Below, piece after piece: positions 1 through 5,688 of a stretch of DNA of 7,412 nt. The stretch spans positions 1-7,412 of the forward strand of contig CAZPHI010000077.1 of NCBI GenBank assembly GCA_964586425.1, written 5' to 3'. The notes beneath the pieces were generated by a model that saw only the letters and a program-made list of their open reading frames with translations, had not been told where the DNA came from and did not search any database. The translations under genes and the position numbers were made by a program. Numbering within the stretch: position 1 is the stretch's first letter; every line of letters begins with the position of its first letter. The stretch is from CAZPHI01 sp964586425 (GTDB lineage Bacteria > Bacillota > Clostridia > Lachnospirales > Lachnospiraceae).

Positions 1-64
1 TATCATTATTCTATAAAATCAAAGGTCTGTGGATAAAACTGCGGAAACTCAAGTAATTAGTATA

Positions 65-93
65 TTGCCAATTGTATTAATTTATGATATTAT
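65..93 (+). promoter_or_regulatory. Sigma-A-type promoter of secG
   Basis: TTGCCA at 65-70 (5 of 6 to TTGACA), exactly 17 nt, then TATTAT at 88-93 (5 of 6 to TATAAT). Transcription would start near 100, leaving a 5' leader of about 25 nt that holds little more than the ribosome binding site. This implies secG begins its own transcript and is not read only from upstream. It is a consensus match; the start site is not measured. Confidence 0.7.
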
Positions 94-111
94 ATACAGT
101 ATATGAGCAAT

Positions 112-117
112 AGGAGG
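112..117 (+). promoter_or_regulatory. Ribosome binding site of secG (decides start)
   Basis: AGGAGG lies 7 nt before the ATG at 125 and only 4 nt before the in-frame GTG at 122. The spacing favours ATG 125 as the true start. Confidence 0.75.
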
Positions 118-124
118 TGTTGTG

Positions 125-379
125 ATGTTTGGAATGTCAGTAGCAGACACAATTCGTGTCATTTTAATAGTAATTTTTGTTTTAGTATGTGCAGCTTTAA
201 CTGTTATTGTTTTATTACAGGAAGGTAAATCAGCAGGACTTGGTTCAATAAGCGGTGCAGCTGATACTTACTGGGGTAAGAATAAAGGCCGTTCTGTTGA
301 AGGCAAACTTGTTAAAGTAACAAAGTATCTTGCAATTTCATTTATCGTTCTTGCAGCTATTTTGAATATTAATTTCTAG
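125..379 (+). CDS. secG: SecG, preprotein translocase subunit
   Basis: SecG is the small accessory subunit of the SecYEG channel in the cytoplasmic membrane, where it aids SecA-driven protein export. The 84-aa product has the family's two-span hairpin: hydrophobic segments at about residues 9-31 and 66-82, joined by a glycine-rich cytoplasmic loop. The signature is clear: LLQEGKSAGLGS at 30-41, directly after the first span, then a small/polar stretch and a basic K-x-T-K entry (64-67) into the second span. Length is normal for Gram-positive SecG. An in-frame GTG three bases upstream (122) would add one Met, but the ribosome binding site spacing favours ATG 125. It has its own promoter and is followed after 15 nt by a terminator hairpin; rnr lies next. 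The secG-rnr-smpB-ssrA order is common in Firmicutes (general knowledge). Confidence 0.95.
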   Translation: MFGMSVADTIRVILIVIFVLVCAALTVIVLLQEGKSAGLGSISGAADTYWGKNKGRSVEGKLVKVTKYLAISFIVLAAILNINF

Positions 380-391
380 ACATGAGATAAT
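362..391 (+). promoter_or_regulatory. Possible rnr promoter overlapping the secG end
   Basis: TTGAAT at 362-367 (4 of 6), 18 nt, then TGA-GATAAT at 383-391, an extended -10 (TGn plus a 5 of 6 hexamer). Transcription would start near 397-400, inside the left arm of the terminator at 395-427. It is the only plausible promoter I see that could serve rnr independently of secG. The -35 is weak, so this is tentative. Confidence 0.35.
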
Positions 392-394
392 ATT

Positions 395-427
395 AAGGCA
401 CTCGTATATGTATATGAGTGCCTTTTT
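395..427 (+). terminator. Intrinsic terminator between secG and rnr
   Basis: AAGGCACTCGTAT (395-407) pairs with ATATGAGTGCCTT (412-424): 13 bp including one G-U, with an ATGT loop. A T run at 423-427 follows, with a second T run after CAC. It lies 25 nt before the rnr start, so it either ends the secG transcript or lets a fraction read through into rnr-smpB. Confidence 0.85.
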
Positions 428-451
428 CACTTTTTAAGATTGGAGTAATTA

Positions 452-2575
452 ATGAATAAGGATTTGTTAGAAAATAGAAAGAAAACAATAGTGGCGTTGA
501 TACATGATGAACATTATGTACCTATGAAAATCAAAGAAATAGCCATATTATTGCAGATTCCAAAGGAAAACAGAGATGATTTGAAAGAGGTGCTGGATGC
601 TCTAGTAGCTGACGGCAAAATAAGCATTTCTAAAAAAGGTAAGTATGGAAAACCAGATGCAACAGCGATAGTAGGAACATTTGAGAGCAATAAGAGAGGG
701 TTTGGATTTGTTGTAGTTGAAGATATGGATGAGGATATATTCATACCTGAAAGCCAGGTTAATGGCGCATTCCATATGGATAAGGTAAAGGTTGTTGTTA
801 CTGAAAGCAAAAAATCAGGTCGAAGAATTGAGGGCCGAATTGTTGGTATAATTGAACATGGAATTACAGAGCTTGTAGGAACATTTCAAAAGAATAAAAC
901 ATATGGTTTTGTTGTTCCTGATAACGGCAAGATATCCTATGATGTATTTATACCACAGGAATTCTGTATGGGGGCTGTAACAGGACATAAAGTAGTTGTA
1001 AAAATTACTAACTATGGTGCTAATGGTAAGAATCCAGAAGGACGTGTTATCGAGATAATTGGGCATATTAGTGACCCTGGTACAGATATTATGTCAATTG
1101 TTAAGGCATATGAGATTCCATCAGAGTTTCCAGAGGATGTGATGAATTATCTTAATAATGTTCCAGATAGTATTGATAGTAAGGATGCTGCAGGACGACA
1201 TGATTTTCGTGCACTGCAGACAGTAACAATTGATGGCGAAGATGCAAAGGATTTGGATGATGCTATATCAATTGAATATGACGGTGAATATTATACCTTA
1301 GGTGTTCATATTGCCGATGTCAGCAATTATGTAACAGAAAAATCGGTACTTGATAAGGAAGCATATAACAGGGGAACGAGCGTATACCTTGTAGATAGAG
1401 TAATCCCTATGCTTCCACATAAGCTTTCTAATGGAATTTGCTCATTGAATCAGGGAGTTGATCGTCTGGCATTAAGCTGTATGATGAAAATAGACCCTAA
1501 GGGAAATGTTGTTGACCACACTATATGTGAGTCAGTAATTAATGTTGATAGAAGAATGAGCTATACTAATGTACAGCTTGTTATTGATGGCACAGATGAA
1601 GATATACTTAATGAATATAGAGATTTTATTGATATGTTCAATAGAATGAATGTACTTGCGGCAATACTTAGAAAAAAGAGAAAATCAAGAGGAAGTATTG
1701 ATTTTGATTTTCCAGAAACAAAAATTATTCTTGATGATAAAGGCATTCCGATAGATGTAAAACCATATGATAGAAATTCTGCTACCAAAATAATTGAAGA
1801 TTTTATGCTTATAGCCAACGAAACAGTGGCAGAAGATTATTTTTGGCAGGGAATTCCCTTCCTTTACAGAAGCCACGAGAATCCGGATCCTGAGAAAATT
1901 CAGCGCTTAGGAACATTTATAAATAATTTTGGCTATTCAATAAAGCTTGGAAGTGATGAGATTCATCCAAAAGAATTACAGAAGCTGCTAACTAAGATAG
2001 AAGGCACTGATGAAGAGACATTGATAAGCAGATTGACATTAAGATCAATGAAAAGAGCACAGTATACGCCAGAGTGTATAGGCCATTTTGGACTTGCCGC
2101 AAAGTATTATTGCCATTTTACATCACCAATAAGAAGATATCCTGATTTATTAATTCATAGAATTATAAAAGAAAGCCTTCATGGTGGAATGAGCGATAAG
2201 AGAATTAAGCATTATGAAAGTCTGATGCCTGAAGCTGCAAAGCATACAAGCAAGACCGAGCGACGTGCAGATGATGCTGAGCGTGATACTGACAAATTAA
2301 AGATGGTAGAATTTATGTCTAAGCATCTTGATGAGGAGTACGATGGTGTCATATCATCAATTACAAGCTGGGGCATATATGTAGAACTTCCCAGTACAAT
2401 TGAAGGAATGGTTCCAGTAACATCTCTAAAGAATGGCGTATATTATTATGATGAAAATCATTATGAATTGCGCTGCGAGACAACTAATGTATGTTATAAA
2501 TTAGGTCAGAAAGTCAGAGTTAAGGTTGTAAGAACAGATAAGATGCTTAGAACAATTGATTTTGAACTCGTATAA
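452..2575 (+). CDS. rnr: Ribonuclease R (3'-5' exoribonuclease, RNB family)
   Basis: RNase R is a processive hydrolytic 3'-5' exonuclease that can degrade structured RNA; it acts in RNA quality control and in removing non-stop mRNA during trans-translation. The 707-aa product shows the full family order: N-terminal winged helix (about 8-65), two cold-shock/OB domains (about 72-130 and 140-205, with the GFGFV and YGFVV strands), the RNB catalytic domain (about 248-575), and an S1 domain (about 626-707). In the catalytic domain, IDGEDAKDLDDA carries the metal-binding aspartates D261, D267, D269 and D270, aligning with RNase II D201/D207/D209/D210. HFTSPIRRYPDLLIHR (555-570) includes R561, the RNase II R500 equivalent. 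The chain stops at the end of S1, without the lysine-rich tail of the longer E. coli and Bacillus enzymes. GGAG at 442-445, 6 nt upstream, supports the ATG. smpB follows 36 nt later with no terminator, implying co-transcription. Confidence 0.97.
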   Translation: MNKDLLENRKKTIVALIHDEHYVPMKIKEIAILLQIPKENRDDLKEVLDALVADGKISISKKGKYGKPDATAIVGTFESNKRGFGFVVVEDMDEDIFIPESQVNGAFHMDKVKVVVTESKKSGRRIEGRIVGIIEHGITELVGTFQKNKTYGFVVPDNGKISYDVFIPQEFCMGAVTGHKVVVKITNYGANGKNPEGRVIEIIGHISDPGTDIMSIVKAYEIPSEFPEDVMNYLNNVPDSIDSKDAAGRHDFRALQTVTIDGEDAKDLDDAISIEYDGEYYTLGVHIADVSNYVTEKSVLDKEAYNRGTSVYLVDRVIPMLPHKLSNGICSLNQGVDRLALSCMMKIDPKGNVVDHTICESVINVDRRMSYTNVQLVIDGTDEDILNEYRDFIDMFNRMNVLAAILRKKRKSRGSIDFDFPETKIILDDKGIPIDVKPYDRNSATKIIEDFMLIANETVAEDYFWQGIPFLYRSHENPDPEKIQRLGTFINNFGYSIKLGSDEIHPKELQKLLTKIEGTDEETLISRLTLRSMKRAQYTPECIGHFGLAAKYYCHFTSPIRRYPDLLIHRIIKESLHGGMSDKRIKHYESLMPEAAKHTSKTERRADDAERDTDKLKMVEFMSKHLDEEYDGVISSITSWGIYVELPSTIEGMVPVTSLKNGVYYYDENHYELRCETTNVCYKLGQKVRVKVVRTDKMLRTIDFELV

Positions 2576-2611
2576 TAGTAAGTAATATATACAAAAAAGT
2601 GAGGTTTTATA

Positions 2612-3085
2612 ATGGCTAAACAGATGGAAGGCAGAAAACTTATTGCAAACAACAAAAAAGCCAGATTTGATTATTTTATAGAGGAAACTTACGAAGCAGG
2701 AATTGTATTGCATGGAACAGAAGTGAAATCACTTCGTCAGGGAAAATGCAGTATCAAAGAATCATATATTAAAATTGAAAATGGAGAAATATATATATGC
2801 AATATGAATATTACTCCATATGAAAAAGGCAATATATTCAATAAGGATCCTCTGAGGGTTAAAAAGTTACTATTGCATAAGTCACAGATATTCAAATTAT
2901 CTGCCGGCACAATGCAAAAAGGATACACTATTGTGCCATTGCAGGTATATCTAGACAAAGGATTGGTAAAAATAGAAATTGGTCTTGCCAGAGGTAAGAA
3001 ACTCTATGATAAGAGAGATTCTATTGCTAAGAAAGATCAAAAAAGAGAAGCTGAAAAAGAGTTCAAAATCAAGAATATGTCCTAA
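2612..3085 (+). CDS. smpB: SmpB, tmRNA-binding protein
   Basis: SmpB binds the tRNA-like domain of tmRNA and carries it into the A site of ribosomes stalled without a stop codon; its C-terminal tail occupies the empty mRNA channel. The 157-aa product is full length. Visible family motifs are IANNKKARFDYFIEE (11-25), GIVLHGTEVKSLR (30-42, the tmRNA-contacting OB-fold strand), NITPY (66-70) and GLARGKKLYDKRD (124-136). A basic, lysine-rich C-terminal tail follows (about 137-157), as expected for the part that folds in the mRNA channel. The start is fixed by GAGG at 2601-2604, 7 nt before ATG. It lies 36 nt downstream of rnr and 116 nt upstream of the mature tmRNA, so protein and RNA partner are adjacent. 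No terminator is visible between smpB and ssrA, so read-through into the RNA gene is possible. Confidence 0.97.
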   Translation: MAKQMEGRKLIANNKKARFDYFIEETYEAGIVLHGTEVKSLRQGKCSIKESYIKIENGEIYICNMNITPYEKGNIFNKDPLRVKKLLLHKSQIFKLSAGTMQKGYTIVPLQVYLDKGLVKIEIGLARGKKLYDKRDSIAKKDQKREAEKEFKIKNMS

Positions 3086-3125
3086 GCGTCAATTATGAAA
3101 GAAATATAAAAAGAATAAATTATAG

Positions 3126-3154
3126 TTGACTATTTGAACTCAAGAGATTATTCT
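3126..3154 (+). promoter_or_regulatory. Probable ssrA promoter
   Basis: TTGACT at 3126-3131 (5 of 6), 17 nt, TATTCT at 3149-3154 (4 of 6). Transcription would begin near 3160, giving a pre-tmRNA leader of about 40 nt that must be removed to form the mature 5' end at 3202. Consensus match only. Confidence 0.55.
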
Positions 3155-3179
3155 ATTAAAGGTAAGCTTAAAACTTATT

Positions 3180-3214
3180 CCATTAACCCCATATTTAATT
3201 CGGGGCAGTAATGG
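3180..3214 (+). other. Leader/acceptor hairpin of pre-tmRNA
   Basis: CCATTA (3180-3185) is complementary to TAATGG (3209-3214), and CCCC (3187-3190) to GGGG (3202-3205), giving 6 + 4 bp around a small A/CAG internal loop and an 11-nt AU-rich loop. The GGGG is the first four bases of mature tmRNA, which must pair with the 3' end to form the acceptor stem. In the precursor the two pairings are mutually exclusive. The complementarity is directly visible; folding and function are inferred. Confidence 0.4.
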
Positions 3215-3549
3215 TTTCGACAGGGGTTTTGAAGCTGGTGAAGCTATTCGCACGGGATGCGTCAAATTCCAAAATTAAATTAAACGCTAACGAAAATTTA
3301 GCTTACGCTGCCTAATGGCAGTCGTCACCTCTAAGCGTCCTACAACTTAGAACGTGGCGTCGACTCTGTAGGGAACGTTTGATACAAAGCTTTGAGTATT
3401 AGACGGATTTATGAAGCTACTGATTTTATCTGGGTGTTGGCTACTGGGTATCTGAGGGAAAACGGAGCTTGCTCCAAAATCAACCGACTATAATAGTAGA
3501 AGAACAGTGAATAGGCTTTTGGACACGGGTTCGACTCCCGTCTGCTCCA
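3202..3549 (+). ncRNA. ssrA: tmRNA (transfer-messenger RNA), one-piece
   Basis: The RNA acts as both alanyl-tRNA and mRNA in ribosome rescue. The 5' strand GGGGCAG (3202-3208) pairs with CTGCTCC (3542-3548) as a 7-bp acceptor stem; the third pair is G-U, the alanine identity element. A3549 is the discriminator; CCA is not encoded and must be added afterwards. The T arm is ACGGG-TTCGACT-CCCGT (3525-3541). GGTTTCGACAGGGG near 3213-3226 is the usual tmRNA 5' signature. The tag frame opens at GCT 3286 and reads ANENLAYAA, then TAA at 3313-3315; with the alanine from charged tmRNA the added peptide is AANENLAYAA. The stop codon lies in the loop of CTGCC-TAAT-GGCAG (3308-3321), as in helix 5 of known tmRNAs. 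A GGAG-CTTG-CTCC hairpin (3464-3475) lies in the pseudoknot region. The gene is about 348 nt, a normal size, preceded by smpB and closed by a terminator. Confidence 0.97.
3286..3315 (+). other. tmRNA proteolysis-tag reading frame
   Basis: Resume codon GCT at 3286, nine codons ANENLAYAA, then TAA. The -YAA end fits the hydrophobic/aromatic-Ala-Ala degron recognised by ClpXP-type proteases (family knowledge). The more familiar ending is -ALAA, so -AYAA is a mild variant. Confidence 0.9.
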
Positions 3550-3573
3550 TAAGATTATTTAGGAAGCAATATT

Positions 3574-3612
3574 AAAAAACAGTTTGCTAATATAAGCAGG
3601 CTGTTTTTTTTT
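3574..3612 (+). terminator. Intrinsic terminator of ssrA
   Basis: AAAAAACAGTTTGCT (3574-3588) pairs with AGCAGGCTGTTTTTT (3595-3609), including two G-U pairs, around the 6-nt loop AATATA, followed by nine T residues (3604-3612). The flanking A and T runs would let it act on both strands. It ends the secG-to-ssrA block and isolates the signalling genes downstream. Confidence 0.92.
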
Positions 3613-3644
3613 GTACAGAAAATTATTTCAAAACTGAGTAATTG

Positions 3645-3679
3645 TTGAATTATAAAGATATCTATTGTATAATTATAAT
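3645..3679 (+). promoter_or_regulatory. Promoter of the receiver-protein gene, twin -10
   Basis: TTGAAT (3645-3650), 17 nt, then a perfect TATAAT at 3668-3673, immediately followed by a second perfect TATAAT at 3674-3679. The first is best spaced to the -35. Initiation near 3680 gives a leader of about 40 nt. It sits right after the ssrA terminator, so this gene starts a new transcription unit. Confidence 0.65.
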
Positions 3680-3710
3680 ATTAAAAACGTGTAATGTCAT
3701 ATTAATTTAT

Positions 3711-3715
3711 GGAGG
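3711..3715 (+). promoter_or_regulatory. Ribosome binding site of the receiver gene (decides start)
   Basis: GGAGG lies 5 nt before ATG 3721. The in-frame ATG at 3709 overlaps this site and has no ribosome binding site of its own, so 3721 is chosen. Confidence 0.8.
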
Positions 3716-3720
3716 AAATT

Positions 3721-4302
3721 ATGGATAAAAAAGTATTATTGGTTGCAGATGATGATGATATGAATCGCAAGATAATAGGTAGATTTTTGAAGAATGATTT
3801 TGATATACTAGAAGCTTCTGATGGTAAAGCAACTATAGATATATTGAGGAATAATCATGTAGATGCATTGTTACTTGATATTATAATGCCGGAGATAGAC
3901 GGACTTGAAGTCCTTAAAATCATGAAGGCGGATGAAACATTTCATAATATAGGAGTACTCGTAGCAACATCTACAAAGGAACAGACGGAAAGATTGGCAC
4001 TTTCAATAGGTGCTGATGATATTGTCTCTAAACCGTATGATCCAATTGTTATTAAGAAGCGTATTGAGAATATAATGGCAATGAAAGAAGCGTCAGAGTA
4101 TAAAAATAAGGATTATGAGAATGTATCCGAAAAAATTGATGAGTATAAGCGACAATTATGTAATAAGATTGAAGGTATACTCACTAGTATAGCTAATGAT
4201 GCTAATGTAATTGTGAGTAATTTGGATAATGATAAGCTGATTAATGAATTGGCCGGTAACATCATAGATGATACAGACAGAATAATAGAGGAACTTAACT
4301 AA
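3721..4302 (+). CDS. Response regulator receiver protein with uncharacterised helical C-terminus
   Basis: 193 aa from ATG 3721. Residues 1 to about 115 are a CheY-like receiver: acidic pocket D10/D11, phospho-acceptor D53 in LLLDIIMPEIDG, switch threonine T83, and the conserved lysine K104 in SKPYDP. All key residues are intact, so it should accept phosphate from a kinase. The remaining 78 or so residues are charged and predicted helical by eye (KNKDYENVSEKIDEYKRQL, then amphipathic segments to the end). I recognise no helix-turn-helix, GGDEF, HD or ANTAR module. The tail contains no histidine, so it is not an HPt domain. A role through protein contact or dimerisation is inferred, not shown. 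It has its own promoter; the membrane-protein gene starts 42 nt later without an intervening terminator. A kinase lies three genes downstream and is a possible partner. Confidence 0.9.
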   Translation: MDKKVLLVADDDDMNRKIIGRFLKNDFDILEASDGKATIDILRNNHVDALLLDIIMPEIDGLEVLKIMKADETFHNIGVLVATSTKEQTERLALSIGADDIVSKPYDPIVIKKRIENIMAMKEASEYKNKDYENVSEKIDEYKRQLCNKIEGILTSIANDANVIVSNLDNDKLINELAGNIIDDTDRIIEELN

Positions 4303-4326
4303 TAATGTCTTATAATAAGCAGATAT

Positions 4327-4332
4327 GGAGGG
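4327..4332 (+). promoter_or_regulatory. Ribosome binding site of the membrane-protein gene, wide spacing
   Basis: GGAGGG is 12 nt from ATG 4345, longer than the usual 5-9. No other in-frame start is available closer to it: the reading frame between holds only GGA, GGG, ATA, TTA, GTA and TAT. Translation may therefore be modest. Confidence 0.6.
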
Positions 4333-4344
4333 ATATTAGTATAT

Positions 4345-4920
4345 ATGGATAATGAGGATAAGAGTTATACAGTAGGTGGATATACCTTTATTAACGAACA
4401 GGAAGCAGTAGATGCAAAAGCAGAGCTGAATGCTATCAAATATCTCTCCAAAAAGACGGATGCAAATAATCCATATCAAGTATACAAGCTCTACAATAAA
4501 ATTCTTGATAAAAAATTATTTAGTACAAGCGTGGGACTCGGATATTTGAAGGAACTTCAACAGTTTCTATATGTATCAAAGGACATTCCGAATGATAAGA
4601 TAAAGCCGATACCAGTATCATCAACAATCACGAATGCTATTAGTTCAAAACGTGAAGCTGCTAATAGTAAAGGTACTATTATAAGATTAAAAAAACTTGC
4701 TGATAGAAATCGTGATTTATTTATTAAATCATTAATACTGAATATTGTCCTGATTATTTGTATAATTGTGATGGTTATTATTACGTTACAAAGTGATAAT
4801 CCTAATATAATTGATTATGAGAATAAGATACAGGATAAGTATGCTACATGGCAGGAAGAATTGCAGTCAAGGGAAGCAGTAATTAAAGAAAAGGAAAATG
4901 CTTTGAATATTGGAAAATAG
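4345..4920 (+). CDS. Unrecognised single-pass membrane protein with coiled-coil tail
   Basis: 191 aa; I do not recognise the family. An N-terminal soluble region (1 to about 124) begins with SYTVGGYTFINEQEAVDAKAELNAIKYL, which reads as a short beta element followed by a helix, then YKLYNKILDKKLFSTSVGLGYLKELQQFL (about 47-75), also helical. A basic stretch (KKLADRNRD, 116-124) precedes one strong membrane span at about 125-148 (LFIKSLILNIVLIICIIVMVIITLQ). A charged helical tail (about 157-187, KIQDKYATWQEELQSREAVIKEKENAL) has coiled-coil character. There is no signal peptide or cysteine/histidine site. By the positive-inside rule the N-terminal part would be cytoplasmic and the coiled coil outside; that is inference. 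It lies between two response-regulator genes, suggesting a membrane partner in signalling, but nothing in it proves this. Confidence 0.8.
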   Translation: MDNEDKSYTVGGYTFINEQEAVDAKAELNAIKYLSKKTDANNPYQVYKLYNKILDKKLFSTSVGLGYLKELQQFLYVSKDIPNDKIKPIPVSSTITNAISSKREAANSKGTIIRLKKLADRNRDLFIKSLILNIVLIICIIVMVIITLQSDNPNIIDYENKIQDKYATWQEELQSREAVIKEKENALNIGK

Positions 4921-4980
4921 TATTTTAAAATTCACATTTCTGACAAAAATATAAATTATACTTGGTACATATTATATGTT

Positions 4981-4985
4981 GGAGG
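4981..4985 (+). promoter_or_regulatory. Ribosome binding site of the OmpR-type regulator (decides start)
   Basis: GGAGG stands 5 nt before ATG 4991. The in-frame ATG at 4976 lies upstream of this site with no ribosome binding site of its own, so 4991 is the start. Confidence 0.8.
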
Positions 4986-4990
4986 TAATA

Positions 4991-5665
4991 ATGGATAAAC
5001 TTAAGATTTTAGTGGTTGATGATGAGAGCAGAATGAGAAAATTAGTTAATGATTTCCTTACAAGAAAGAATTATATTGTAATAGAGGCTGCAAATGGCGA
5101 AGAAGCTATAGACAGATTCTATGAGGACAAGAATATAGCATTAATACTTCTAGATGTAATGATGCCACTTATGAATGGTTGGGAAGTATGCAAAGAGATA
5201 AGAAAGAATTCTAAGGTACCTATTATTATGCTTACAGCAAAATCAGATGAGCAGGATGAACTATTAGGATTTGAACTTGGCGTTGATGAATATATAACAA
5301 AACCATTTAGCCCTAAGATATTAACTGCCAGAGTAGATGCAATTATCAGAAGAACATATATGGTTGATTCAGGTGAAGTGACTAATATCGGTGGTATTGA
5401 GATTGATAAAGCTGCACATATTGTAAGAATTGATGGTGAAGAAATTGATCTAAGTTTTAAAGAATTTGAATTATTGACATATTTTGTTGAAAATAAAGGT
5501 ATTGCCTTATCAAGAGAAAAAATCCTTAATAATGTCTGGAATTATGATTATTTTGGTGATGCAAGAACAATAGATACTCATGTTAAAAAATTGAGAAAGA
5601 AAATGGGCGAAAAAGGTGATTCTATTAAAACTATCTGGGGAATGGGTTACAAATTTGAGATATAG
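4991..5665 (+). CDS. OmpR/PhoB-family response regulator, DNA-binding
   Basis: 224 aa, normal for the family. Residues 1-120 form the receiver: D10/D11 and E12 acidic pocket, phospho-acceptor D55 in LILLDVMMPLMNGWEV, T82 in MLTAKSDE, and K104 in YITKPFSP. Residues about 132-224 form the winged-helix transcriptional domain: the beta platform NIGGIEIDKAAHIVRIDGEEIDLS, then FKEFELLTYFVENKG, the recognition helix ARTIDTHVKKLRKKM, and the wing IKTIWGMGYKFEI. Phosphorylation by the partner kinase should promote dimerisation and binding of direct-repeat operators. The kinase gene begins 23 nt later, a typical pair layout. The 70-nt gap upstream contains no terminator; a -10-like TATACT (4957-4962) is there but lacks a well-spaced -35. 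The regulated genes cannot be told from this window. Sequence motifs do not allow a named subtype such as PhoP, VanR or WalR. Confidence 0.95.
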   Translation: MDKLKILVVDDESRMRKLVNDFLTRKNYIVIEAANGEEAIDRFYEDKNIALILLDVMMPLMNGWEVCKEIRKNSKVPIIMLTAKSDEQDELLGFELGVDEYITKPFSPKILTARVDAIIRRTYMVDSGEVTNIGGIEIDKAAHIVRIDGEEIDLSFKEFELLTYFVENKGIALSREKILNNVWNYDYFGDARTIDTHVKKLRKKMGEKGDSIKTIWGMGYKFEI

Positions 5666-5677
5666 TAATCAAGAAGC

Positions 5678-5683
5678 AGGAGG
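5678..5683 (+). promoter_or_regulatory. Ribosome binding site of the histidine kinase (decides GTG start)
   Basis: AGGAGG is 5 nt before GTG 5689. The next ATG in frame (5719) would cut into the first membrane helix, so the GTG start is preferred. Confidence 0.8.
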
Positions 5684-5688
5684 ATATT

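Noticed and set aside
3..56. Possible C-terminal tail of an upstream gene: an open frame from the window edge reads SLFYKIKGLWIKLRKLK then TAA at 54-56.
   Set aside because: Only 17 codons, no start visible, and no recognisable motif; another + frame is open to 34-36 as well, so the choice cannot be supported.
514..1876. Several open frames of 63-98 codons on the - strand beneath rnr.
   Set aside because: They lie fully inside a well-supported gene, have no recognisable domains or convincing ribosome binding sites, and read as hydrophobic/Ser-rich antisense shadows.
2501..2958. Two - strand open frames across the rnr end and smpB.
   Set aside because: They overlap two certain genes and carry Cys/Phe/Tyr-rich antisense-type composition with no family signature.
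4311..4316. Perfect TATAAT between the receiver gene and the membrane-protein gene.
   Set aside because: The positions 16-18 nt upstream (around GAGGAA) have no -35 resemblance and there is no TGn extension, so it is not called as a promoter.
4931..4975. Promoter or operator before the OmpR-type regulator (TTCACA, CTGACA, TATACT, TATTAT).
   Set aside because: No -35/-10 combination has 16-18 nt spacing: CTGACA to TATACT is 11 nt and TTCACA to TATACT is 20 nt. The TTCACA/CTGACA pair is too weak to call a direct-repeat operator.
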